A stretch of 64,000 nt of DNA from IDS-8 sp035304345 (GTDB lineage: Bacteria; Pseudomonadota; Gammaproteobacteria; Steroidobacterales; Woeseiaceae). Position 1 is the first letter of the stretch. Each line of letters starts with the position of its first letter. The notes beneath the pieces are model-generated. The model saw only the letters and a program-made list of their open reading frames with translations, did not search any database and was not told the origin of the DNA. Below are positions 31,783 to 41,082 of this stretch, one piece after another. The position numbers were made by a program, and so were the translations under genes. Location of the stretch: assembly GCA_035304345.1 (NCBI GenBank), contig DATGQE010000022.1, positions 124,001 through 188,000 on the forward strand. Direction: 5' to 3'.

Positions 31783-33720
31783 ATGACCGGCAGCGAGGCG
31801 CAAGCGCGTATGCGGAAATTCCTGCGAGACGGCACGCTCGGCATCAACCGTTCGGTGCGTCGCAAGGTGCTGGTGGTCGTGCTCGTCACCACGTTCGTCG
31901 CGCTGCTCGTCTCCGCCGGCGCGTTGCTGACGTACGAGGCGCGCAACTACCGCGAGTTCCTGTTCAGCGACGTGACCACCCAGGCGGACATCCTGGCACG
32001 CACCTCGGCGCCCGCGGTGGCGTTCGACGACTTCGCCAGCGCGGAAGCGACGCTCGCCATGCTGTCCAGCCGGCCGGGCATCACCGCGGCGGCGGTCTAC
32101 GACGAGGCAGGCGAGCTGTTCGCGAGCTATCGCAAGGACGGCCACGACGAGCCGCTGCCGGAGCACGGACGGCCGCGCGGCCCGGCCGTCGAGAACGGGG
32201 CGTTGACGCTGTTCCACCCGATCGTCGAGAACAACCAGCTTCTCGGCACCGTCTACCTGCGCGCGCAATACGAGCTCGCCGACCGGGTGGTGGACCACCT
32301 CCTGATCCTCGGTGCCGTCATGCTCGGCAGCCTGCTCGTCGCCACGGCGGTCTCGCTGTGGCTGCAGGGCACGGTGACGCACCCGATCCTCGCGGTGACG
32401 GACGTGGCGCAGCGCGTGGTGAAGGACCGGGATTTCGACCTGCGCGCGACCAGGACGACCCGTGACGAGATCGGCACGCTGGTCGACGCCTTCAATGCCA
32501 TGCTGACCGAGGTCAGCGAGCGGCAGCGGGCGCTCGAAGAATCCAACCGCAGGCTCAAGAAGGAGACGGAGGAGCGCCGCAACGCCGAGATCTCGCTGCG
32601 GCTCGCCGACAAGCACAAGGACGAGTTCCTGGCGACGCTGGCCCACGAGCTCAGGAATCCGCTCGCTCCCATGGTGAACGCCCTCACGCTGCTGCGGTCG
32701 CCGGGCACGGCACCGGAAACGGCGCAACGGGCGAAGGAGATCATCGACCGGCAGCTCACGCACATGATCCGCCTGGTGGACGATCTCCTCGACGTCTCGC
32801 GCATCTCGCGCGGCAAGCTCACGATCCGGCGCGAGCCCATGGAGCTTTCCAGCGTCATCCAGAACGCGGTCGACACGGTCCGGCCGCTGGTAGAGCGGGA
32901 ACAGCAGGTGCTCACCGTCGAGGTGCCGGACAGGCCCGTCTACATGCACGCCGATCCGGTGAGGCTTTCGCAGGTGTTTGCCAACCTGCTGAACAACGCT
33001 TCCCGTTATACGCAGGCCGGTGGCCGGATCGACCTTTCCGCGGTGGTGCAGGGCAACTCCGTGTGCATCCGTGTCCGGGACAACGGCAAGGGCATCGCCG
33101 GCGAGGACCTGCCGCACATCTTCGCGATGTTCACCCAGCAGCAGGAAGCGGCGGTGCGCGTGCAGGCCGGGCTCGGCGTCGGGCTCGCGCTCGCGCGGCG
33201 CCTCGTCGAGCTCCACGGCGGCAGCATCGAGGCGGAGAGCGAAGGCCCGGGATGCGGCAGCACGTTCACGGTGCGGCTCCCGGTCAAGGCGGCGCTGACC
33301 GGCGGCACGGACGGCATCCGTACGCGGCCCGGCCGGGAACCCGTGGCGTCGGGCGCGCGCATCCTGCTCGTCGATGACAACGTGGATTTCGCGACGACGC
33401 TCGCGTTCCTCCTCGAGCAGCTCGGCCACGAGGTGCGCGTTGCGCACGATGCGGCCGGCGCGCTCGCGGCCGCGGCGGAGTTCCGCCCGAATTTCGCGTT
33501 CCTCGACATCGGCTTGCCGGTCGTCGACGGGTACGAGCTGGCGCGGAGGCTGCACGATCTGCTGAAATCGGATATACCGCTGGTGGCCATCAGCGGCTGG
33601 GGACAGGAAGAGGATCGGCGCCGCGCCAGGGAAGCGGGCTTTGCCTCGTACCTGGTGAAGCCCGTGGGGCTCGACAGCATTCGTTCCACGCTGGATTCGC
33701 TGGGCACGCGGCGCGGCTGA
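31783..33720 (+). CDS. hybrid histidine kinase with CHASE8-type sensor and receiver domain
   Basis: 645-residue inner-membrane kinase. TM1 is at about 27-50 and TM2 at about 170-192. Between them is a periplasmic domain of the CHASE8 type (YREFLFSDVTTQADILAR; SAPAVAFDDFASAEATL). HAMP (about 192-245) and a coiled coil precede HisKA, with the phospho-accepting His in LAHELRNPLAPM. HATPase_c follows with NLLNNASRYT, DNGKGI and GLGVGLALARRLVELHGG. A C-terminal receiver domain (about 530-645) has LLVDDN, phospho-Asp in FLDIGLP and LVKPV. No output DNA-binding domain is present. It lies upstream of a YfiR protein, which may modulate its periplasmic domain. Confidence 0.93.
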   Translation: MTGSEAQARMRKFLRDGTLGINRSVRRKVLVVVLVTTFVALLVSAGALLTYEARNYREFLFSDVTTQADILARTSAPAVAFDDFASAEATLAMLSSRPGITAAAVYDEAGELFASYRKDGHDEPLPEHGRPRGPAVENGALTLFHPIVENNQLLGTVYLRAQYELADRVVDHLLILGAVMLGSLLVATAVSLWLQGTVTHPILAVTDVAQRVVKDRDFDLRATRTTRDEIGTLVDAFNAMLTEVSERQRALEESNRRLKKETEERRNAEISLRLADKHKDEFLATLAHELRNPLAPMVNALTLLRSPGTAPETAQRAKEIIDRQLTHMIRLVDDLLDVSRISRGKLTIRREPMELSSVIQNAVDTVRPLVEREQQVLTVEVPDRPVYMHADPVRLSQVFANLLNNASRYTQAGGRIDLSAVVQGNSVCIRVRDNGKGIAGEDLPHIFAMFTQQQEAAVRVQAGLGVGLALARRLVELHGGSIEAESEGPGCGSTFTVRLPVKAALTGGTDGIRTRPGREPVASGARILLVDDNVDFATTLAFLLEQLGHEVRVAHDAAGALAAAAEFRPNFAFLDIGLPVVDGYELARRLHDLLKSDIPLVAISGWGQEEDRRRAREAGFASYLVKPVGLDSIRSTLDSLGTRRG

Positions 33721-33737
33721 GGCTGCGCATTACAACG

Positions 33738-34376
33738 ATGACGGGCACGACGAAGGGAACGTGTCGGAGACGCGGCAGCGAGCGGTACGGCCGCACGCCG
33801 GCCGGCACGACGTGGATCGTGGCGCTCCTGGTGGCGATGGTCTCGCCCGTCCTGGCCGAAGAGCCGGTCTACTCCGCGGATCGCGTGAAGGCGGCATTCC
33901 TCTATCACTTCGCCACCTACGTGAACTGGCCGCCCCCCGCGGCCGCCGACGACGTGTTCACCATCGCCGTGCTCGGCTCCGATTCGGTCGCCCGGGAGCT
34001 CGCGGCGTACCTGCCGGGGCACACCATCCAGGGGCGGCCCATGCAGGTACGCAAGGTGCGTTCCGTCAGCGAGCTCGGGTCCGACGAGGTCCTCTACATC
34101 GGGCCACGCGAGAACCGGCACCTCGCCGATCACCTCGCTGCGGCCGCGTCGCGCGCAATGCTGGTCGTGACCGACCACCCCGAGGGGCTGCGCGACGGCG
34201 CGATGATCAACTTCCGCATCGTGGAGGACCGCGTGCGTTTCGAGATTTCGCTGCGCAACGCGCAGGCAGCCGGTCTCGAGCTCAGCTCGCGGCTCCTGTC
34301 GGCCGCAATGTCGGTCGAGGCGGCGGGTGTCATTCCCGAGCTCGAGGACAAGGTGGCGGTGTCGATCGGCCGGTGA
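33738..34376 (+). CDS. YfiR/DUF4154 family periplasmic protein
   Basis: 212-residue protein with a signal peptide (WIVALLVAMVSPVLA-EE). The DUF4154 body is clear: VKAAFLYHFATYVNWP at the start, FTIAVLGSD, then MINFRIVEDRVRFEISLRNAQAAGLELSSRLL at the end (quoted here in part as INFRIVEDRVRFEIS and AGLELSSRLL). In Pseudomonas, YfiR is the periplasmic inhibitor of the diguanylate cyclase YfiN. Here no cyclase is adjacent; instead it follows the CHASE8 hybrid kinase by 17 bases, so it probably regulates that sensor. CHASE8 is also the sensory domain of YfiN, which supports this. Confidence 0.92.
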   Translation: MTGTTKGTCRRRGSERYGRTPAGTTWIVALLVAMVSPVLAEEPVYSADRVKAAFLYHFATYVNWPPPAAADDVFTIAVLGSDSVARELAAYLPGHTIQGRPMQVRKVRSVSELGSDEVLYIGPRENRHLADHLAAAASRAMLVVTDHPEGLRDGAMINFRIVEDRVRFEISLRNAQAAGLELSSRLLSAAMSVEAAGVIPELEDKVAVSIGR

Positions 34377-34556
34377 CGGCGCCGCAGCGGCGAGGGTTGC
34401 ATTGAGCCCGCGGTCGCGTATTCTTCGGCCTGCGACGCCGGTCGCTTGGGGCACCGCGGCGCTCGCGTTTCCCGTTTGACGGAAGTGTGACGCGCGGCAC
34501 CGGCGCTGCCGGATCGGTCTGGGACGATCCGCAAACCACGACTTTGGGGGGACCCG

Positions 34557-35675
34557 ATGCGGCTTCTGCTCGGGCTGCTTCTGGCCTTACTGTGCATTTC
34601 ATCCGGACGCGCCACCGACAGGACGGCGTGGCTCAGTGCGCTCGCGGGCGTGCCCATCCAGGTCTTCGACCTCCGGTCGCCGGACGTTTCCTCGCAGTTT
34701 CGCGCGTTCCTGTCCGAAGTGCCGATGACGAACGATCGCCCGGTGCCGGCTGCCCTCATCGACGACACCGTCGCCTCGCTCGTGTTTTTGAAGTCCGCCA
34801 CGGCCGCCGACGAGCCGTCGTACTTCGTCGCGTCCTGGATACACAAGACACCGCACGTCGCGCTGCCCCCGGCATCGCGCGAGCGTTACCTCGAGCGCTA
34901 CGGTGAGAGCGTCTATCCGCAGCAGGTCTGCCCGGTTTTCCTCGACAGGGCGGACGCGGACGCGGCAAAGCTCCTCAGCACGGCCGTGAACCTGCCGGCG
35001 CGCTGGTTCACGAACGTGATCGGCACGGCGGACGGCTACGATCGCCTGTTCGGCCTGACGGAAGCATCGCACTGCGGCTTCATCGCCCGCGAGCTCGTCA
35101 AACCGACCGTCATCCCGCCCGGGCTGGGGCAGCGCGAGCTCCGGAGCTTCCTCGAGGCGCTGGGCGACTACGAGGCGATCGCGGTGTTCCGCGCCACCGG
35201 CCGGCCCGCGGAGCTCGCCGACGAGGGCGACGTGCTGTACGCGGCGCGCCTGCTCGCGGCATTCCTCGCCGAGCGCGAGACCCCGTACACGCCCATCCCG
35301 GCGCTCCTGCACGAATACGGACGCATCGGCCCGCAGGCCGCCCACCTCGAGATCGAGCGGATCCGGCACTCGGTGCGCCTCGCTCGCGAGGCCGTGCGCG
35401 GCGTGCTGCTCGACGCATCGGCCGGCGACCCGACCCGGTTGTCCCTGGCGGGCCTCGAAGCGCTGGTGCGGCAGGCGGACGCCGACGGTGCGCTCGCCAC
35501 CGGAGATCCGCTGGCCGGCGCGCTCATCGCCGACCTGCTACCCGCGCTGCGCCTGCTGCAGGGCGACGTCACGGTACAGACGGTGCCGTTCGCCCGCGAC
35601 CCGGTGCCCGGCACCGCCGCGTCCGGCCGCACGCTCGTGACCTTCATGGGCGCGGGCCTGCCCGCACTCGACTGA
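34557..35675 (+). CDS. exported protein of unknown function
   Basis: 372 residues with a clean signal peptide (MRLLLGLLLALLCISSGRA-TD). I recognise no domain. The mature part is mixed alpha/beta without transmembrane helices and has two cysteines (QVCPVFL; SHCGFIA) that could form a disulfide. The N-terminal half has a strand-rich section (ALIDDTVASLVFLKSA), and the C-terminal half is helical (HLEIERIRHSVRLAREAVRG). It is 180 bases after the YfiR gene on the same strand, so it may or may not belong to that unit. GGGGGGACCCG precedes the start. Confidence 0.8.
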   Translation: MRLLLGLLLALLCISSGRATDRTAWLSALAGVPIQVFDLRSPDVSSQFRAFLSEVPMTNDRPVPAALIDDTVASLVFLKSATAADEPSYFVASWIHKTPHVALPPASRERYLERYGESVYPQQVCPVFLDRADADAAKLLSTAVNLPARWFTNVIGTADGYDRLFGLTEASHCGFIARELVKPTVIPPGLGQRELRSFLEALGDYEAIAVFRATGRPAELADEGDVLYAARLLAAFLAERETPYTPIPALLHEYGRIGPQAAHLEIERIRHSVRLAREAVRGVLLDASAGDPTRLSLAGLEALVRQADADGALATGDPLAGALIADLLPALRLLQGDVTVQTVPFARDPVPGTAASGRTLVTFMGAGLPALD

Positions 35676-35909
35676 TCCCCGCGCGGGCGCTGCTCGCGAC
35701 GGCGCGCCAATCCCCCGCGCAAGCGCTTCGCAGCGCGCACCGCTCGCGACCTGTGCTTGCGGGTGTCGAATTGCGCCGGCCTTGAAAATATTACAAGTCC
35801 CGCGCGCCGCTTTGTCCCTCCACTGGCGCCGTTACGGCATCGCCCCGCTGGCATGACCCTTGCAGCCGCACTTCAGCGCCATGCACCGACGAGAGACGAG
35901 GAGACCGTG

Positions 35910-36464
35910 ATGACCAGATGGCTGATGTGCATACTCACGACCGCGCTGGCCGGCGGGCTCGCCTTCGCCCAGGAGACGACCCAGCAGGAGACGGAACAAT
36001 GGGGCGAAGAGGCGGCCCAGGAGGTGGAGCAGCAGGCGGAGCAATGGGAACGCCAGGATCCGGCGGAGGACCCGCGCTCGACCGACCCGATGATGGGTGA
36101 AGAGCAGGATCCCGCGCAAACCCGGGATCCGGCGGCGGAGATGGAAATGCCGCAGAGCGTCGCGGACATGAGCGCGGACGAGCTCGAGGGCCTGACCATC
36201 GTGACGCAGACCGGCGAAGAGCTCGGCGAAGTCGAGCGTGTCGGCCACAGCGAGCAGCACCAGGAGCGGGTGGCCGTCGTCGACGTGGGCGGTTTTCTCG
36301 GCATCGGCGCGAAGAGCATCGCCGTGCCGCTGTCCGAGCTCGAGATGAGCCCCGACGGGCGGTTACAGACCTCGCTCACCCGGGAGAGCATCGAGATGCA
36401 GGAGGAGTTCGACGAAGCGGGCTTCACCGACGAGAGCGAGAGCCGGGAACGCACCGACTATTGA
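35910..36464 (+). CDS. exported PRC-barrel domain protein (copy 2)
   Basis: 184 residues from ATG 35910 after GAGGAGA. A signal peptide ends GGLAFA-QE. A Gln/Glu-rich linker (TTQQETEQWGEEAAQEVEQQ) precedes a PRC-barrel domain (about 98-155: LEGLTIVTQTGEELGEVERV, then VDVGGFLGIGAKSIAVPL). It is clearly paralogous to the protein at 12217-12732, sharing the VDVGGFLG-G-K-IAVPLSEL core and the acidic linkers. Here it stands alone, followed by a strong hairpin. Function unknown; probably a periplasmic partner-binding protein. Confidence 0.87.
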   Translation: MTRWLMCILTTALAGGLAFAQETTQQETEQWGEEAAQEVEQQAEQWERQDPAEDPRSTDPMMGEEQDPAQTRDPAAEMEMPQSVADMSADELEGLTIVTQTGEELGEVERVGHSEQHQERVAVVDVGGFLGIGAKSIAVPLSELEMSPDGRLQTSLTRESIEMQEEFDEAGFTDESESRERTDY

Positions 36465-36489
36465 GTCGAGCATCACGGGGTCGAGAGGA

Positions 36490-36515
36490 GCGGCCGCCCC
36501 GACGGGGGCGGCCGC
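36490..36515 (+). terminator. strong G+C hairpin after PRC-barrel copy 2
   Basis: Perfect 11-bp stem GCGGCCGCCCC / GGGGCGGCCGC with a GACG loop, 25 bases after the stop. It lacks a T-run, so it is a putative terminator or 3'-end stabiliser. Confidence 0.55.
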
Positions 36516-36654
36516 GCGCGGCGCCCCGCCGGAACGCGCATTCCGCACGAGGGCGCAGGCCGGTCGCGCGTGGCGCGTGCACCGGGATGCCGCGGTGCCA
36601 TGCAGGAGCCCTCATGGAGCAATCGACCAGGACCTGACGCCCGGGAGTCCGGCA

Positions 36655-38721
36655 GTGGAAAGATCCCCGCAAGCACTGCGACGCAGCCCGGTCCGGGAGC
36701 CGGCCGGCGGGGCGGACCTGCCCTGCTACGAGATGGACGAGCTGACCGAATGGCAGGTCAGCGCGCCGATGCCGGGCCGTGCAAGGGAGGGCCTCGTCGA
36801 CCGCGATGTCACGGAGTCGCTGGAGGAGGTCGCCACGGCGTCTCCCGCCGCGTGCGCCGCCCCGGCGCCGCGGCCGGCGGAGCCGACGCAGCCCATCGCA
36901 CAGCCCATTGCCCCGGTCGCGAACGACGCCGCCGTCGATCCCCGCCCCCCCGCGGGTCCGGTGCGCCTGCCGGCCGCCGCCACGCCACGCGCGTTGCCCA
37001 CGCCGGTTCCCCTGCGTCGCACGCGCGTCGCACCGGGTGACGTCCTGTGTGATCGCTACCTCGTGGAAGCGCAGGTGGCGCGCTCCGGGATGGGGCACGT
37101 GTTCAGGGCGCTGGACCGCTGGCGCGAGCAGGCCGGGGTGCCGGATGCCCGCGTCGCGCTGAAGCTCGCCCGCCATTCGGTCGGCGCCAGCGGGGAGACG
37201 TCCGCGCTGCTGCGCCAGGAATTCGCCAAGCTTTCGCAACTGCGGCACCCGAACATCGTCGATGTCTTCGACATCGCCCGTGACGGCGAGCTGGAATTCC
37301 TCGTCATGGAATGGCTCGAAGGCGAGACGCTCGCCGACCTGCTCGAGCGCATCACGACCCGGCGCATCGCGCTCGACCGCGCCGTCGAGATCATCGAGGG
37401 CACGGCACGCGCCCTGGCGTACGCGCACGACAGGGGCATCGTGCACGGTGACGTCAAGCCGTCCAACATCTTTCTCGCCGGGCGGGGGGTCAAGCTGCTC
37501 GACTTCGGCTCGGCAGGCGCTTCCACGACACCGTGGGCGACCCGCGCCTACGCGAGCCCGGACGTCATCGCAGGCCGGCCGCCGCAGCCGCACGACGACG
37601 TGTTCGCCCTGGGCGTGACGGCTTACTGCCTGCTGTCCGGCGAACGGCCGTTCGGCGAGCACGATGCCCTCGCGGCGCGCGAGCGGCACCTCGAGCCGCC
37701 ACCGCTGCCCGAGGATGCGCTCGACCGCTGGCCGGCGATCCGCCATGCGCTGGCGCTCGACGCCGTGGAACGCACGGCCAACGCCGGGCTGTTCCTGGAG
37801 GAATTCGCGGAGCAGGCGAACGAGCACGCGCCGCCGGGCGGCGACGCGCGCAGCGTGTCGTACGGCGTGGTGGCCGCCATCGTGCTCGCCTGCATCGTGC
37901 TCGTCTCGGTCGGCAACGTCGGCACGGTCGAAAGCCTGCCCCGCCCCTCGCAGGCCGCGCTCGCCGCAGCGGAGCGGGCGCTCGCCGAAGGCCGGCTGGC
38001 GGAGCCCGGCGAGGGCGGCGAGGGCGGTGCGCTCGCGCTGTTCAATCGCGTGCTCGAATCGGAGCCCGGGAACCGGCGCGCACTCGCCGGCCTCGATGCC
38101 GTGGCCGATCGCTTCATCGTCCGGGCGCACGAAGCCGTGGCGGCGGGTGCCGTGGGCGACGCCCGTGCTTCGCTGGCCCTCGCGCGGCGGGCGCGGCCCG
38201 ACCATCCCGGCGTCGCGCTCGTGGAGGATCTGCTCGCGGAGCACGGGCGGGCGGCGCTGCTCGAGGCCACGCAGGCGGCGCAGACGGATCCCGACCGCGC
38301 CGCCTCTGTGCTCGCCCGCGCGGCAGCAATCCTGCCGGCGGACGATCCCGGGCTCGCCCGGGCGCACGCGCTGCTGGAAGCGCAACGCATCGAGCGCCGC
38401 GTGAGCGAGCTCCTGCAGCAGATCGACGCCCGCGTGCTCTCGGAGCGCCTCACCGTGCCGACCGGCGACAGCGCGCTCGACCTTTTGGCCCGCGCACGCG
38501 AGCTGGCGCCGGACGACCCGCGCCTGCCGCTGGCCGCCGATCGCATCATGACGGCGCTGCTGTTCCAGGCCATGTTCGCGATCTCGAGCGGCGACCTGCA
38601 GGAGGCGGAGAGCTTTCTCGCGATGGCGCGCAACATGAACATCCGCCACCTCGCGCTCGCGAGAGCGGAGTATGAGCTCGCGAAGGCGAGGCGGATCGCG
38701 CTCACCCGCCGCGGCCAGTAG
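36655..38721 (+). CDS. membrane Ser/Thr protein kinase with TPR-like C-domain
   Basis: 688 residues from GTG 36655, seven bases after GGGAG; a GTG at 36577 and an ATG at 36733 are alternatives. A Pro/Ala-rich head of about 120 residues precedes a Hanks-type kinase domain. It has the ATP Lys in VALKLAR, HPNIVDVFDIA, catalytic loop HGDVKPSN and DFGSAG. The HRD Arg is Gly, so this is a non-RD kinase that may not need activation-loop phosphorylation. One transmembrane helix follows (VVAAIVLACIVLVSVGN). The extracytoplasmic part is Ala/Arg/Leu-rich with TPR-like repeats (ASLALARRARPDHPGVALVE; DLQEAESFLAMARNM). Confidence 0.85.
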   Translation: MERSPQALRRSPVREPAGGADLPCYEMDELTEWQVSAPMPGRAREGLVDRDVTESLEEVATASPAACAAPAPRPAEPTQPIAQPIAPVANDAAVDPRPPAGPVRLPAAATPRALPTPVPLRRTRVAPGDVLCDRYLVEAQVARSGMGHVFRALDRWREQAGVPDARVALKLARHSVGASGETSALLRQEFAKLSQLRHPNIVDVFDIARDGELEFLVMEWLEGETLADLLERITTRRIALDRAVEIIEGTARALAYAHDRGIVHGDVKPSNIFLAGRGVKLLDFGSAGASTTPWATRAYASPDVIAGRPPQPHDDVFALGVTAYCLLSGERPFGEHDALAARERHLEPPPLPEDALDRWPAIRHALALDAVERTANAGLFLEEFAEQANEHAPPGGDARSVSYGVVAAIVLACIVLVSVGNVGTVESLPRPSQAALAAAERALAEGRLAEPGEGGEGGALALFNRVLESEPGNRRALAGLDAVADRFIVRAHEAVAAGAVGDARASLALARRARPDHPGVALVEDLLAEHGRAALLEATQAAQTDPDRAASVLARAAAILPADDPGLARAHALLEAQRIERRVSELLQQIDARVLSERLTVPTGDSALDLLARARELAPDDPRLPLAADRIMTALLFQAMFAISSGDLQEAESFLAMARNMNIRHLALARAEYELAKARRIALTRRGQ

Positions 38722-38739
38722 CCGGTCGCTCCTGCCGGC

Positions 38740-39921
38740 TCAGAGCTCGCGCAGCGCCTTGGCGACCGGCAGGCGCGCGGCGCGGATGGCCGGGAACAGG
38801 CCGCCGATCAACCCGATGCCGGCGGCCGCGATCATGCCCTGCAGCAGCAGGTCGCCGGTGACGGCGAAATCGAACACCACCTGGCTGAAGCTCGCACCGT
38901 TCAGCGTCGACACGCGCATCCCGTTGAACACGACGAAGGCGACCGCGCCGCCGACGAGCCCACCGGCGAGCGCCAGCAGCAGCGACTCGACGATCGTCGA
39001 CACGAGCACCGGGAACGGGCCGAAGCCGAGCGCCCTCAACGTGGCGATCTCCCGTCCGCGCGACGACACCGACGAGTACATCGAGTTCAAAGCGCCGAAC
39101 ACGGCGCCGATCGCCATCAGGATGGTGAGCGGATAGCCGACGATCCTGATGAAACGCGAGAGTCCTTCCGACTGGGTGGAATAGTACTCGCGTTCGGTCA
39201 TCACGTCGGGATCGATGCGGGGGTCCTCCTCGAGCGCCGCGGCGAATGCCGCGAACGCCTCCGGGCTTTCCAGCCGCACCCGCACGGACTGGTAGCTGTT
39301 GCCGCGGCGATACGCGTTCTGCAGGCCGCGCACGTCGGTCCAGAGCTCGGACTCGGAAACGCTGCCGTTCGCCGCGAACACCCCGACGACCTTCCATTCG
39401 GACTGGCCGAAGCGGATCGAGTCGCCGAGCTCGAGCCCGACGAACTCCTGCTGCGCCGCGCGACCGACGATGAGCTCGTTCTTGCCGGGCTGGAACATGC
39501 GGCCGTCGACGATCTCGACGCCGTGGCGGACGTCGATGGCGGTCGGCTCGATACCGCGCAGCGGGACGTTGGCATCGGCATCCTTCGCCCGCATCCGCAC
39601 GTCCACCACGACGTAGAGCTCCGCGGACGCGAGCGGCCTGCCGTCTACGCGCCGCACACCGGGCGCGTTCGCGACGATCAGGGTCTGCTCGTGCGACAGC
39701 CCGCTGTTGAGCTCGGCCGTGGAGCCGCTGCGCAGCACGATCGCCACGTCATCGGAGCCGGCTCCCTGCATGGTGCGCTCGAAGCCGGTCGCCATCGACA
39801 GCACGCCGGCGAACACCAGCACGACGGCTGCCACCCCGACCACCGCCACCAGCGAGACCGCCATCCGACGCGGCAGGTTGCAGAGGTTGAGCCAGGTGAT
39901 GGCGAGAATCCGCTTCAGCAT
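38740..39921 (-). CDS. ABC exporter permease, MacB/FtsX type (1)
   Basis: 393-residue inner-membrane permease. It has an N-terminal transmembrane helix (AVSLVAVVGVAAVVLVFAGV), a MacB-like periplasmic core of about 220 residues (RMFQPGKNELIVGRAAQQEF; GLELGDSIRFG), and three C-terminal helices of the FtsX domain with the conserved GREIATLRALGFGPFPVLVS motif. It ends AARLPVAKALREL. It is three bases after the second permease gene, and both follow the ATPase gene. The two permeases would pair as a heterodimer driven by the adjacent ATPase. Substrate unknown; a MacB-like peptide, toxin or lipid exporter is likely. Confidence 0.92.
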   Translation of the reverse strand: MLKRILAITWLNLCNLPRRMAVSLVAVVGVAAVVLVFAGVLSMATGFERTMQGAGSDDVAIVLRSGSTAELNSGLSHEQTLIVANAPGVRRVDGRPLASAELYVVVDVRMRAKDADANVPLRGIEPTAIDVRHGVEIVDGRMFQPGKNELIVGRAAQQEFVGLELGDSIRFGQSEWKVVGVFAANGSVSESELWTDVRGLQNAYRRGNSYQSVRVRLESPEAFAAFAAALEEDPRIDPDVMTEREYYSTQSEGLSRFIRIVGYPLTILMAIGAVFGALNSMYSSVSSRGREIATLRALGFGPFPVLVSTIVESLLLALAGGLVGGAVAFVVFNGMRVSTLNGASFSQVVFDFAVTGDLLLQGMIAAAGIGLIGGLFPAIRAARLPVAKALREL

Positions 39922-39924
39922 CGT

Positions 39925-41082
39925 TCAACCCCTTGCCAGTGCCGTGACGATGGGGAGACGCATCGCCGTGAGTGCCGGGAAAATGCCGGCGGCAACACCG
40001 GCACCGACCATCAGCGCCACCCCCGTGAGCACCGCGCCGGGCGACAGGAAGATGCCCGGGAGGAACGCGCCGAGCTGCTGCGCGAGCCCCTGCACCAGTA
40101 TCCACCCGGCGCCGAGCCCGACGAGCCCGCCGATCAGCATGATGAGCACGGACTCGGAAAGCACGAAGCCGAGCACCGCGCGATCGGTGAAGCCAAGGGT
40201 CTTCAGCACCGCGAGCTCCGAGATGCGCTCGCGCACGGATTGCGCCATGGTGTTCGCCGACACCAGCAACAGCGTGAAGAAGACCGCGGACAGGATCAGC
40301 TTCACGATCAGGCTGATGTTGCCGAACTGCTTGGCAAACGACTCGGCGAATGCCGCTTCCGTGCTGGTTTCGGTCTCGCTCGGCGAGTTCGCGAACTGCG
40401 CGTCGATGGCGTTCGCCACCTCGACGGGATTGGCCCCTTCGGCGATGCGCAGGACGTACCAGCCCACCGTTCCCTGGCCGAAGGCGCGCGCCTCCTCGAA
40501 GTAATCGTAGTTGAACAGCATGAAGGCGGAGCTGCCACGCGGATCGGTGCTCCTGAAAATGCCCTCCAGCACGAACTCCCAGACCTGCGACCCGTCCTTG
40601 TTGGTCCAGATGGTCGAATGCAGCGGGATACGGTCCCCGATCTTCCAGCCGAACCGTTGCACGAGCTCGACGCCGGCGACGATGCCGATGCGATTCGCCT
40701 CCAGTGCGGCGAGTTGCTCCTCGGGAATCTCGAGCTCGGGGTAGAGCTCGAAGTAGGTGCGGGGCTCGGTCGGGAACTGGCCGAACTGGAACTGCGGATC
40801 CTGGTAGTACCCGCCGAACCAGGATGCGTGCGTGACCGCCTCCACGCCGGGTGTCGCCGCGATGCGGTTGCGATACGCGATCGGCAAGGGATTGATCAGC
40901 GACACCTTGTCCAGCACGACGAGGCGATCGGCCGCCGCGACGTCGGCACCGATCCGGAATGCATAGGCGAATGCGCTCAACAGCGCAAACAGCAGGAAGG
41001 CGACGATGACCGACAGCAGCGTCAGCGACGTGCGGATCTTCTTGCGCCAGACGTTCTTCCAGACGAGGCCGAAGCGGGTCAC
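39925..41082 (-). CDS. ABC exporter permease, MacB/FtsX type (2)
   Basis: 385-residue permease with the same design: N-terminal helix (SLTLLSVIVAFLLFALLSAF), a periplasmic core (about 45-260; VELVQRFGWKIGDRIPLHS) and three C-terminal helices with ISELAVLKTLGFTDRAVLGF. It overlaps the ATPase gene by ATGA and ends three bases before the first permease starts. It differs from its partner enough to make a heterodimer rather than being a recent copy. Confidence 0.92.
   Translation of the reverse strand: MTRFGLVWKNVWRKKIRTSLTLLSVIVAFLLFALLSAFAYAFRIGADVAAADRLVVLDKVSLINPLPIAYRNRIAATPGVEAVTHASWFGGYYQDPQFQFGQFPTEPRTYFELYPELEIPEEQLAALEANRIGIVAGVELVQRFGWKIGDRIPLHSTIWTNKDGSQVWEFVLEGIFRSTDPRGSSAFMLFNYDYFEEARAFGQGTVGWYVLRIAEGANPVEVANAIDAQFANSPSETETSTEAAFAESFAKQFGNISLIVKLILSAVFFTLLLVSANTMAQSVRERISELAVLKTLGFTDRAVLGFVLSESVLIMLIGGLVGLGAGWILVQGLAQQLGAFLPGIFLSPGAVLTGVALMVGAGVAAGIFPALTAMRLPIVTALARG

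Noticed and set aside
36424..38649. A 741-codon open frame on the - strand opposite the Ser/Thr kinase
   Set aside because: Antisense to a kinase with intact motifs; its product has no domain.
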